11,662 nucleotides of DNA from contig JBMNVL010000058.1 of NCBI GenBank assembly GCA_050946775.1, positions 1 through 11,662 of the forward strand, written 5' to 3'. Positions within the stretch are counted from its first letter, which is position 1; each line of letters begins with the position of its first letter. The notes beneath the pieces were generated by a model. The model did not search any database, was not told where the DNA came from, and saw only the letters and a list, made by a program, of their open reading frames with translations. The translations under genes were made by a program, and so were the position numbers. The stretch comes from UMGS1474 sp050946775 (GTDB lineage Bacteria; Bacillota; Clostridia; Oscillospirales; Acutalibacteraceae). Shown piece after piece: positions 1-5,636 of this stretch.

Positions 1-208
1 CGTTTTTAATCTCGCCCATCGTCCAGCAGGCGACGATCAGATCCAGCGCCATCAGCCGCTGGCGGTCGGCCAGCACGTCCAGCGTATCGGCGATTTCGCA
101 GGTGTAGCCGTGCTTTTCCAGCATCCCGGCAAAGCGTTTGGAGGTCAGCTGCGGCTCGTGGCCGTCCCAGCCGCCCTGGAGGATCAAAACCTGTTTTTCG
201 GTGCTCAT
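1..208 (-). CDS. ThuA-like domain protein, N-terminal part (cut by window edge)
   Basis: The first 69 codons are present and the 3' end lies outside the window. The protein opens MSTEKQVLILQGGWDGHEP, a beta strand followed by a GGWDGHEP motif typical of ThuA-like proteins (trehalose utilisation/glutamine amidotransferase-like fold). The next segment, with GYTCEIADTLDVL and DLIVACWTMG, fits the alternating helices and strands of that fold. The ATG at 206-208 is supported by a Shine-Dalgarno AAGGGAG (complement of 217-223) eight bases upstream. No signal peptide is seen, so it is probably cytosolic. ThuA-like proteins are tied to sugar metabolism, often beside Gfo/Idh/MocA oxidoreductases, but the exact reaction is mostly unknown. 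The neighbours to the left are not visible, so no substrate can be proposed. Confidence 0.75.
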   Translation of the reverse strand, partial: MSTEKQVLILQGGWDGHEPQLTSKRFAGMLEKHGYTCEIADTLDVLADRQRLMALDLIVACWTMGEIKN

Positions 209-229
209 ATCTCTCGCTCCCTTTATGCT

Positions 230-258
230 AAAATAGGTGATGAAAATGGCCGATCCAA
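230..258 (-). promoter_or_regulatory. Candidate promoter of the ThuA-like gene
   Basis: On the minus strand TTGGAT (complement of 253-258) and TATTTT (complement of 230-235) are separated by 17 bases. This resembles a weak sigma-A promoter just upstream of the ribosome binding site. It matches consensus in 3 of 6 and 4 of 6 positions, so the call is tentative. Confidence 0.35.
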
Positions 259-268
259 TCTTCAAAAC

Positions 269-347
269 GTCATTCTGAGGAGCGTAAGCGACGAAGAATC
301 TGAACGGTTAAGTCGCTTTTAAGATTCTTCGCTCCGCTCAGGATGAC
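269..347. repeat. Imperfect inverted repeat, dispersed intergenic element
   Basis: Two arms face each other. The outer segment GTCATTCTGAG (269-279) pairs with CTCAGGATGAC (337-347) with one mismatch. The inner segment CGAAGAATCT (292-301) pairs perfectly with AGATTCTTCG (322-331). The left arm carries a short extra stretch (about 280-291) absent from the right arm. The sequence type (GTCATTCTGAGGAGC and AGATTCTTCGCTCCGC) is one I recognise as a common dispersed intergenic repeat in many bacterial genomes, where it gives rise to spurious small ORFs. It lies between the 3' end of the EAL gene and the promoter of the ThuA-like gene. No T-run follows it, so it is not a classical terminator. Function unknown. 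Confidence 0.75.
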
Positions 348-382
348 ATACCATAAGCTCTTGCGATTGCATTCCCATTTTC

Positions 383-2266
383 TCAAGAGGTGTATTTGCG
401 GACGAACTCGTCCATCGGCAGGGGCTTGGAGAAGTGAAAGCCCTGCAGGAAATCGCATCCGATGGCGGTCAGCGCCTGCGCCATCTCCTCGTTTTCGATC
501 CCCTCGGCGGTGATGTGGTAATTCATCCGCTTGAAGGCCTGCACGATGGAGGGCAAAAACTCGTCCCTTTCCCGCACGTAGTCCCAGACCACGTCGAGAT
601 CGAGCTTGATGTTGAAGAAGGGGTAGTGCTTGATCCGTGCCAGATTGGAATAGCCGCTGCCGTAATCGTCCAGCGCAAACTCGAATCCCTGCCGGCGCAT
701 GGCGTTGATCTGCTTTTCCAAAACGGTGTGATCCACCATCGACTGCTCGGTAACCTCCAGATGGATCTGGGAAGGATCGACCCCGTGCTTGTTCAAAATG
801 GCGCCGAAGCGTTCGCTCAGATCCTTGCTCAGACACTGAATGGGGGAGAGGTTGACGTTGATCCAGCGCAGGCCCAACGAATCCATATCGTGATCGGCGA
901 TGAAGCGGCAGACCTTTTGCAGCGTCTGCTCACCCAGCGTGCCGATACGGCCGCTCTTTTCGGCGATGGGGATAAAGGCGTCCGGCTGGATGAGATTGCC
1001 GTTTTCATCCCGCAGACGGGACAGCGCCTCGGCCGCGACGATCTGTCCGGTATGGCTGTCCACCAGCGGCTGCAGGAACACCTCCACGCCGTTGTGCTCC
1101 AGCGCGTTTTCCAGCGAGCGCTTGATATCCTCCAGATGATCGATCACCACCATGCTGTCCATATTGATGATGACGTCGGGATCGGCCGACTGCGCCGCTT
1201 TATCAAAGGCGACAGTCAGATCGGAGATCAACCGGTCGGAGGTGGACGTGACGGATCCGGCGTCCATCTGGATAAAGGATACGTTCAGGTACAGATCGGC
1301 GCCGTCGGCCAGCCACGGGCGCTGAAAGCGGTCGCGGATGATATCGCGGATGATGTTGAAATCGGTGTTGGCATTGCCGACCAGCAGAAAGCAGCCGTTG
1401 CGGATATAGAAGGAATGACAGGAGCGGAAATTGCGGATCAGATAGCTGCTGATCATTTCCAGACCCTGGTCCATCTGGGCGCCGCCGTAAATGCTGCGCT
1501 CATCGTTGTAATTGCGCAGCACAAATCCCAGCAGGCGCATCCGCCGGTGGGATTTTTCCCGCATCAGGATGCGCAGACCGCGGGTGTTGAAAACGTTGCC
1601 CCTATCGGAGGTGAACAGGTCGGGATTCTGGAAGGACAAAAACAGGATGGTGACCGCCATCAGGCAGAAGGTGTCCATCAGCAGACTGTGCGGGAAAAGG
1701 ATGCGGAACACAACGCCGGTCAGCAGTACCATGTTGTAGCCCAGAAGACTGGAAAACTCGTGCCGGCTGACCCGGCCGGCATAAACCAGCGCCACAATCA
1801 TCGCCAGGGAAATATACGCGATGAGATAGAAATTGAGGATGTGGTAAAGCGGGCCGGCCTGGTATCCGGCGTCGGTAATGGAAAAAACGGCGCCGGTCCA
1901 ACAACTGGATAAAACCGCGATCTGGGTGACCAGAATAAGAGGAACGGCCAGCCACAGCCAAAACGCGCGTCTGCGGTTGGACAGATGCACCGCCTCGACC
2001 GTAAAGCGGTAAAACCAAACGGACCGGAATACAAACAGGGTAAAAAAGAGGATGTTCAAAGCGTACAGGAGCCATACCGGGACCTGCGTATAATGCTCGT
2101 CCGACCAGGTGGCGATCATGTCGACCGGCGCGATAACGCACTCCAGGATCAGCAGTTCCAAAAACGTGCGGTTGATCCGGATGGGCAAACGGGGCTTGGC
2201 GAGGTAATAGCCCAAAAAGATGATCAACAGCAAAAAGCTGGGGATGACAAAGTTATAGTTCCACAT
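383..2266 (-). CDS. Membrane-bound c-di-GMP phosphodiesterase (degenerate GGDEF plus EAL)
   Basis: A 627-residue protein predicted to hydrolyse cyclic di-GMP to pGpG. Residues 1-215 hold about six to eight hydrophobic helices, probably a membrane sensor module. Residues 215-385 resemble a GGDEF domain, but the signature is replaced by RNGCF (289-293), so diguanylate cyclase activity is not expected. Residues 390-622 form an EAL domain with the catalytic set visible: E413 in AEALSRLR, N472 in NVNLSP, E504 and E507 in LEVTE, D533-D534 in DDYGSGYS, K554, E588 in AEGIE and Q608 in LQGFHFSKP. The enzyme is therefore probably active. The ATG at 2264-2266 is chosen because GGAGGAGG (complement of 2271-2278) lies directly upstream. 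An in-frame ATG at 2446 would add 60 residues lacking domain character and would overlap the terminator and promoter. It is probably transcribed alone. What the membrane part senses cannot be read from sequence. Confidence 0.93.
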   Translation of the reverse strand: MWNYNFVIPSFLLLIIFLGYYLAKPRLPIRINRTFLELLILECVIAPVDMIATWSDEHYTQVPVWLLYALNILFFTLFVFRSVWFYRFTVEAVHLSNRRRAFWLWLAVPLILVTQIAVLSSCWTGAVFSITDAGYQAGPLYHILNFYLIAYISLAMIVALVYAGRVSRHEFSSLLGYNMVLLTGVVFRILFPHSLLMDTFCLMAVTILFLSFQNPDLFTSDRGNVFNTRGLRILMREKSHRRMRLLGFVLRNYNDERSIYGGAQMDQGLEMISSYLIRNFRSCHSFYIRNGCFLLVGNANTDFNIIRDIIRDRFQRPWLADGADLYLNVSFIQMDAGSVTSTSDRLISDLTVAFDKAAQSADPDVIINMDSMVVIDHLEDIKRSLENALEHNGVEVFLQPLVDSHTGQIVAAEALSRLRDENGNLIQPDAFIPIAEKSGRIGTLGEQTLQKVCRFIADHDMDSLGLRWINVNLSPIQCLSKDLSERFGAILNKHGVDPSQIHLEVTEQSMVDHTVLEKQINAMRRQGFEFALDDYGSGYSNLARIKHYPFFNIKLDLDVVWDYVRERDEFLPSIVQAFKRMNYHITAEGIENEEMAQALTAIGCDFLQGFHFSKPLPMDEFVRKYTS

Positions 2267-2278
2267 ACGACCTCCTCC

Positions 2279-2296
2279 GACCGGCCTTGGCCGGTC
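2279..2296 (-). promoter_or_regulatory. Palindrome next to the ribosome binding site of the EAL gene
   Basis: GACCGGCC-TT-GGCCGGTC is a perfect 8-base inverted repeat abutting the GGAGGAGG ribosome binding site. In the mRNA it can fold into a GC-rich hairpin with its base at the Shine-Dalgarno. A second short pairing, GGGGC with GCCCC (roughly 2304-2322), lies just upstream. It could tune translation initiation or be a protein-binding palindrome. It does not match the c-di-GMP riboswitch consensus as I know it. Confidence 0.4.
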
Positions 2297-2338
2297 GTCT
2301 CCCACGGGGCTGTGCCGCGCCCCAAATTCTCCCATTTC

Positions 2339-2367
2339 ATTGTATAGAATTGCCTGCAAAAAAGCAA
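2339..2367 (-). promoter_or_regulatory. Candidate promoter of the EAL gene
   Basis: On the minus strand TTGCTT (complement of 2362-2367) and TACAAT (complement of 2339-2344) are separated by 17 bases. The implied leader is roughly 65 bases long and contains the hairpins next to the ribosome binding site. The -10 is good (5 of 6) and the -35 weak. Confidence 0.45.
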
Positions 2368-2413
2368 TCCGCTTTTTTACCATAAAAATGGGAGAAATAT
2401 GGGCGCACCGCAC

Positions 2414-2443
2414 AAAAAACCGCCGCCCGACTGGGGCGGCGGT
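2414..2443 (-). terminator. Rho-independent terminator of the G3E GTPase operon
   Basis: A perfect 10-bp GC-rich stem, ACCGCCGCCC (2419-2428) with GGGCGGCGGT (2434-2443), encloses a 5-base loop. On the minus strand it is followed directly by a run of six T (complement of 2414-2419). It starts 8 bases after the stop codon of the second GTPase gene. Confidence 0.9.
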
Positions 2444-2450
2444 CAAATAA

Positions 2451-3395
2451 TCAATAAAAGGTAGCGACCGGATCCTCCGGCTCCCGGCCGGGCGACACGT
2501 CGACCAGCCGCAGCACCGGGCCTTTGCGGCCGTAAATTTTGCTGCGCTTGACGCTGATTTTGGCGGTGATGGTTACCCACGCGCCGGCCTCGACCCGCTC
2601 GGCGCCGTCTTCGCAGAACAAGCCGCTGAAGGCAATGTCCTCCACGCAGCAGGTCATGATGGGACGCCCGATGACGAACCCTTCTTTGGGCAGACGGGCG
2701 GGCTTGTTGACCTGGCCGAGAAAGCGCACCGTCTTGCCGTCGTAATCGGGCATGCTGTCCGACAGATCCCGGTAAAACAGAGCGTAGTCGGTGTCGGCGA
2801 TCTCGATCACCGGCGCGTTGACGTCAAAGGGGAGGGGATCCTCGATGTCGTCGTAGGCGAAGGTGCCGTCGGTTTTTTCGTAGATGATGTCCGCCCGGCG
2901 GGAAACGCCCCGCACCAGCTTGTGCAGCGCCCGCACGTCGGTGTCATCCTCGCAGCGGTTGAAAACCGCCAGATCGCATTTTTGCAGCTTGTCCACCACC
3001 AGATTGCGCATATTGGCGTTGTAGACCTCGATGGAGGTGGCGTCGGCAAAGGTGATCTCCTGGTAAACGAACCATCCCTCCGGCAGCGCTTCAAACAGAT
3101 CGGCGGTCAGCCACATCCCGTTGTATTCGACCAGCACCCGGTTGGCGTCGTGCTTGCGGCGCAGGGCTTCCAGCTTGTCGGGATTGAGCCGGCGCTGGTC
3201 GTCGATCACCTCGATGAAGACGTCGGGCGAGGCAAACGCGGCGGGATCCAGCTCCCGCTCGCCCTCTTCGCAAAGCAGCACCAGGGTGCGCTCCTTGCCG
3301 TTGTCAAAAAATTTGGGGTCGCCCAGCGTTTCCTGGATAAAGCCGGTCTTGCCGGCGTCCAGAAACCCGGTGAACAGATATACCGGTACTTCCAT
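2451..3395 (-). CDS. Divergent G3E (CobW-like) GTPase fused to a DUF1980/YcgQ-like domain
   Basis: A 314-residue cytosolic protein. Residues 1-190 look like a G3E P-loop GTPase: Walker A is GFLDAGKT (10-17), and a switch/Walker B-like segment is VLVEYNGMW (87-95). Family hallmarks are degraded. The CxCC metal motif is missing, CEEGE (42-46) sits where ENEFG is in the neighbouring paralogue, and NRCE (146-149) replaces the NKxD guanine-specificity motif. Residues 205-314 resemble the C-terminal part of YcgQ/TIGR03943 (DUF1980) proteins, with YDGKTVRFLGQV, a cysteine pair in RPIMTCCVED (C249-C250), and WVTITAKI. YcgQ proteins normally occur with a YcgR-type permease and are linked to metal homeostasis; the permease is not seen here. 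ATG follows AAAGGAG (complement of 3402-3408). The gene lies 13 bases after the other G3E GTPase, so they are co-transcribed. It probably takes part in metal trafficking. GTP hydrolysis is uncertain given the degraded motifs. Confidence 0.8.
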   Translation of the reverse strand: MEVPVYLFTGFLDAGKTGFIQETLGDPKFFDNGKERTLVLLCEEGERELDPAAFASPDVFIEVIDDQRRLNPDKLEALRRKHDANRVLVEYNGMWLTADLFEALPEGWFVYQEITFADATSIEVYNANMRNLVVDKLQKCDLAVFNRCEDDTDVRALHKLVRGVSRRADIIYEKTDGTFAYDDIEDPLPFDVNAPVIEIADTDYALFYRDLSDSMPDYDGKTVRFLGQVNKPARLPKEGFVIGRPIMTCCVEDIAFSGLFCEDGAERVEAGAWVTITAKISVKRSKIYGRKGPVLRLVDVSPGREPEDPVATFY

Positions 3396-3408
3396 AACAG
3401 ACTCCTTT

Positions 3409-4596
3409 TTACGAGCGGAACAGTTGCTGCAGTCCCGCCTTGTCCAGCCCGGTGCCGATGACGCACAGCTTGCCGATCACGTCGGCGGCACCGGTGCGGA
3501 TCTCTTTTTCGCCGGGAACGTAGTCGAAGTGGATCCATTCGCCGTTTTCGCCAGGCAGAATGCCTTTGGCCCGCAGCACCATGCCGTAGCGGCCGGTCAT
3601 CAGCTCGTCCAGGCAATCCTCCACGAATCCGGCGCTCACCTTGTCGGCGGTTTCCATTCCCCAACTGGTGAACACCTCGTCGGCGTCGTGATCGTGATGG
3701 TGATGGTGGCACTCGCACTCCGGATCGTCGCACTCGTCCTCGTCGTGGTGATGGTGATGATGCTCGTGCTCGTGCTCGTCCTCGTCGTGGTGATGATGGC
3801 ACTCGCACTCCGGATCGTCGCACTCATCCCCGTCGTGGTGGTGATGGTGATGATGCTCGTGCTCGTGCTCGTCCCCGTCGTCGTGATGATGGCACTCGCA
3901 CGCGGGATCGTCGCACTCATCCTCGTCGTGGTGGTGATGGTGATGGTGGGCGTCCTTTTCCTTTTGCTCCTCCAGCAGATGCTGCAGCTCGGCCTCGAGG
4001 GTGTGGCGGTTTTCCATCGTCTCGAGGATCGCCTTGCCGTCCAGCTGATCCCACGGGGTGGTGATCAGCGACGCGGCGGTGTTGAGGGAGCGGACGATTT
4101 CCACCGCCTCGTCCAGCTTGTCCGCCCGCAGTCCGTCGGTGCGGGAGAGCACCACGCAGGAGGCAAATTCGATCTGGTTGCGGTAAAATTCCGCAAAATT
4201 CTTCATGTACATCTTGCACTTGGAGGCGTCGATCACGGTGGTGAAGGTACCCAGCTCCATATCGGCGATCCCGGTCTCCTGCACCGCGCGGATGACGTCG
4301 CTCAGCTTGCCGACGCCCGACGGCTCGATCAGGATGCGATCGGGGTTGTACTGCTCTTTCACCTGCGCCAGCGCCTTGCCGAAATCGCCCACCAGCGAGC
4401 AGCAGATGCATCCGGAATTCATCTCGGTGATCTGGATGCCGGCTTCCTTCAAAAAGCCGCCGTCGATGCCGATCTTGCCGAATTCGTTTTCGATCACCAC
4501 CAGCATCTGGCCGCGGTAGGCCTCTTTGATCAGCTTTTTGATCAGCGTGGTTTTGCCGGCGCCCAGAAAGCCGGAAAAAATATCGACCTTGGTCAC
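3409..4596 (-). CDS. G3E GTPase (COG0523/CobW family) with His/Cys-rich metal-binding repeats
   Basis: A 395-residue putative GTP-dependent metallochaperone. The N-terminal GTPase has Walker A GFLGAGKTT (9-17), ENEFG (36-40), the family metal motif GCICC (62-66) and ILIEPSG (88-94). SRTD (151-154) stands at the usual NKxD position. Residues 217-303 are an insert of three His/Asp/Glu/Cys-rich repeats with a DECDDPxCEC core. Residues 305-395 form the CobW C-terminal domain. COG0523 proteins bind and deliver metals, often zinc and sometimes cobalt or nickel, and His-rich loops near this position are known for the family. Here the insert is unusually long, regular and cysteine-containing. The GTG start at 4594-4596 is preferred because GGAGGG lies 7 bases upstream and a good promoter ends just before it. 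An in-frame upstream ATG at 4701 would place the promoter inside the gene. It is first in a two-gene operon, divergent from a sirtuin gene. The metal cannot be named from sequence. Confidence 0.9.
   Translation of the reverse strand: MTKVDIFSGFLGAGKTTLIKKLIKEAYRGQMLVVIENEFGKIGIDGGFLKEAGIQITEMNSGCICCSLVGDFGKALAQVKEQYNPDRILIEPSGVGKLSDVIRAVQETGIADMELGTFTTVIDASKCKMYMKNFAEFYRNQIEFASCVVLSRTDGLRADKLDEAVEIVRSLNTAASLITTPWDQLDGKAILETMENRHTLEAELQHLLEEQKEKDAHHHHHHHDEDECDDPACECHHHDDGDEHEHEHHHHHHHDGDECDDPECECHHHHDEDEHEHEHHHHHHDEDECDDPECECHHHHHDHDADEVFTSWGMETADKVSAGFVEDCLDELMTGRYGMVLRAKGILPGENGEWIHFDYVPGEKEIRTGAADVIGKLCVIGTGLDKAGLQQLFRS
3688..3948 (-). repeat. In-frame tandem repeat coding the His/Cys-rich insert
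   Basis: Three units of about 93, 90 and at least 70 bases encode a His run, then DEDECDDPxCEC, a second His run, and acidic-His alternation (HEHE). Conserved cysteines recur at residues 228/233/235, 259/264/266 and 289/294/296, giving a 31- then 30-residue period. The third unit is shortened and ends HDHDADE. Because units are near identical in DNA, copy number may vary between strains by slippage or recombination. The biased codons leave the opposite strand open, which creates a long false ORF there. Confidence 0.9.
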
Positions 4597-4632
4597 AAAC
4601 GATCCCTCCAAAAGGTTAGATTCCAAAAACTG

Positions 4633-4660
4633 ATTATACCACAATTTTTCCGAAAAACAA
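4633..4660 (-). promoter_or_regulatory. Promoter of the G3E GTPase operon
   Basis: On the minus strand TTGTTT (complement of 4655-4660), a 16-base spacer, and a perfect TATAAT (complement of 4633-4638) preceded by an extended TGG element. The implied leader is about 30 bases. I could not identify a convincing Zur or other metal-regulator palindrome between the two divergent promoters. Confidence 0.7.
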
Positions 4661-4674
4661 GTGTTTTTGCGCTC

Positions 4675-4702
4675 TTGCGGAATCGGCGAAACGTGGTACA
4701 AT
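4675..4702 (+). promoter_or_regulatory. Promoter of the sirtuin gene
   Basis: TTGCGG (4675-4680), a 16-base spacer, and TACAAT (4697-4702) with a TGG extended -10. It fires away from the GTPase operon promoter, whose -35 lies only 15 bases away. The -10 overlaps an in-frame upstream ATG at 4701, arguing for the later start at 4725. Confidence 0.6.
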
Positions 4703-4724
4703 GAAAGAAAAGGAGGCGAGCGGT

Positions 4725-5462
4725 ATGGACAGGGCGATCGAACGGCTGCGGCGGTTTTTGGAGGAGTCGCAAAACGTCGTGTTCTTTGGCGGCGCGGGGG
4801 TATCGACCGAAAGCGGCGTGCCGGATTTTCGCAGCAAGGACGGGCTGTACAACCAGCACGACGTGCGGTTTGACCGGTATTCCCCCGAATACCTGCTCAG
4901 TCACACCTGCCTGGTGGACGAACCGGCGGTGTTTTTCGAGTTTTACCGCCAGAAAATGGACGCCCGCGCGGCCAGGCCCAACGCCGCGCATCTCACGCTG
5001 GCGCGATGGGAGAGGGAAGGCAAGCTCAAAGCCATCGTCACCCAAAACATCGACGGGCTGCACCAAAAGGCCGGCAGCCAAACGGTCTACGAGATCCACG
5101 GCACCACCGCCCGCAACTACTGTATGCGCTGCGGCAAACGGTATCCGGGAGATTATATCTACGACTGCGGTCAGCCGATTCCCCGGTGCGCTTGCGGCGG
5201 GATGATCCGCTGCGACGTGACGCTGTACGAGGAATCCCTGCCCGAGGAGGCGGTAAAGGGCGCCGTGGCCGCCATCGCCCGGGCGGATATGCTGCTGATC
5301 GGCGGCACCTCGCTGACGGTCTATCCGGCGGCCTCTTATCTGCGGTATTTCACCGGACGGCATCTGGTGATCATCAACAAGGATCCGCTTTCCTATCCGC
5401 TGGATCCTCAAAACGATCTGCAGATCAACGCCCCCATCGGGCAGGTGCTGGCACAGGTGTAA
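4725..5462 (+). CDS. Sir2-family NAD+-dependent protein deacylase (sirtuin)
   Basis: A 245-residue sirtuin, the usual size for bacterial CobB/NpdA-type enzymes. It removes acyl groups from lysines using NAD+, releasing nicotinamide and O-acyl-ADP-ribose. Seen in the sequence: the NAD-binding motif GAGVSTESGVPDFRS (23-37), TQNIDGLH (106-113), catalytic H125 in EIHGT, a structural zinc site C133-x2-C136 with C155-x-C157, and GGTSLTVYPA (193-202). All key residues are present, so activity is expected. It should be cytosolic, as no signal peptide is seen. The ATG at 4725 is supported by AAGGAGG eight bases upstream; an earlier in-frame ATG at 4701 overlaps the promoter and lacks a ribosome binding site. 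It is transcribed alone, divergent from the metal-GTPase operon. A functional link through zinc is possible but only inferred. Confidence 0.95.
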   Translation: MDRAIERLRRFLEESQNVVFFGGAGVSTESGVPDFRSKDGLYNQHDVRFDRYSPEYLLSHTCLVDEPAVFFEFYRQKMDARAARPNAAHLTLARWEREGKLKAIVTQNIDGLHQKAGSQTVYEIHGTTARNYCMRCGKRYPGDYIYDCGQPIPRCACGGMIRCDVTLYEESLPEEAVKGAVAAIARADMLLIGGTSLTVYPAASYLRYFTGRHLVIINKDPLSYPLDPQNDLQINAPIGQVLAQV

Positions 5463-5491
5463 AAGCGTTCAAGCACGGCGAAAATAAAAAG

Positions 5492-5571
5492 GCTCCCTCT
5501 GACGAGGGAGCTGTCAGCGAAGCTGACTGAGGGAGAGAACGAGATTTGTGACATGTTTCTCTCTCTCTCTC
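5492..5571. repeat. Hairpin-rich dispersed intergenic repeat with a CT tract
   Basis: GCTCCCTC (5492-5499) pairs with GAGGGAGC (5504-5511) around a TGAC loop. GTCAGC (5513-5518) pairs with GCTGAC (5522-5527) around GAA. GAGGGAG (5529-5535) can alternatively pair with CTCCCTC (5493-5499), giving two mutually exclusive folds. A pure CT tract (about 5559-5571) can pair with GGGAGAGA (5531-5538). I recognise the CTCCCTCTGACGAGGGAG type as a common intergenic repeat of clostridial genomes such as Faecalibacterium relatives. It lies between the sirtuin stop and the bidirectional terminator. Function unknown. Confidence 0.7.
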
Positions 5572-5599
5572 CGTCTTTCGCCGTCTGACGTGATATAAA

Positions 5600-5631
5600 G
5601 AAGGAGCATCCGTCGACGGACGCTCCTTTTT
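5600..5631. terminator. Bidirectional terminator between sirtuin and MATE-HATPase genes
   Basis: AAGGAGC (5601-5607) pairs with GCTCCTT (5622-5628). Inside, one A-C mismatch is followed by the perfect palindrome TCCGTCGACGGA (5609-5620). The plus strand then reads TTTTTA and the minus strand CTTCTTTAT, so it can end the sirtuin transcript and the convergent MATE-HATPase operon, whose stop codon is 6 bases away. Confidence 0.8.
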
Positions 5632-5636
5632 ATTGA

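Noticed and set aside
270..836. Short frames crossing the inverted repeat (also 110-322), including peptides with ILSGAKNL and SVSDEE
   Set aside because: These peptides are the usual translation artefacts of this dispersed repeat and overlap real genes on the minus strand.
434..1912. Long plus-strand open frame opposite the EAL gene
   Set aside because: The minus-strand EAL domain with all catalytic residues occupies the region. The plus frame is a GC-driven shadow without domain character.
2267..2345. c-di-GMP (GEMM) riboswitch before the EAL gene
   Set aside because: The leader lacks the conserved GEMM core and P1b/P2 arrangement as far as I can see; it has only two simple hairpins.
2267..2446. 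N-terminal extension of the EAL protein from an upstream ATG
   Set aside because: It would run through the terminator and the predicted promoter, lacks a ribosome binding site, and the downstream ATG has an excellent one.
3688..3948. CRISPR-like array
   Set aside because: The repeats are in frame, of 90-93 bases, contiguous without unique spacers, and encode a His/Cys insert.
3121..4704. Long plus-strand open frame opposite the two G3E GTPase genes, rich in Val, Met and Leu
   Set aside because: It is the antisense of real genes; its hydrophobic run is just the complement of the His repeat. It has no ribosome binding site and no family match that I recognise.
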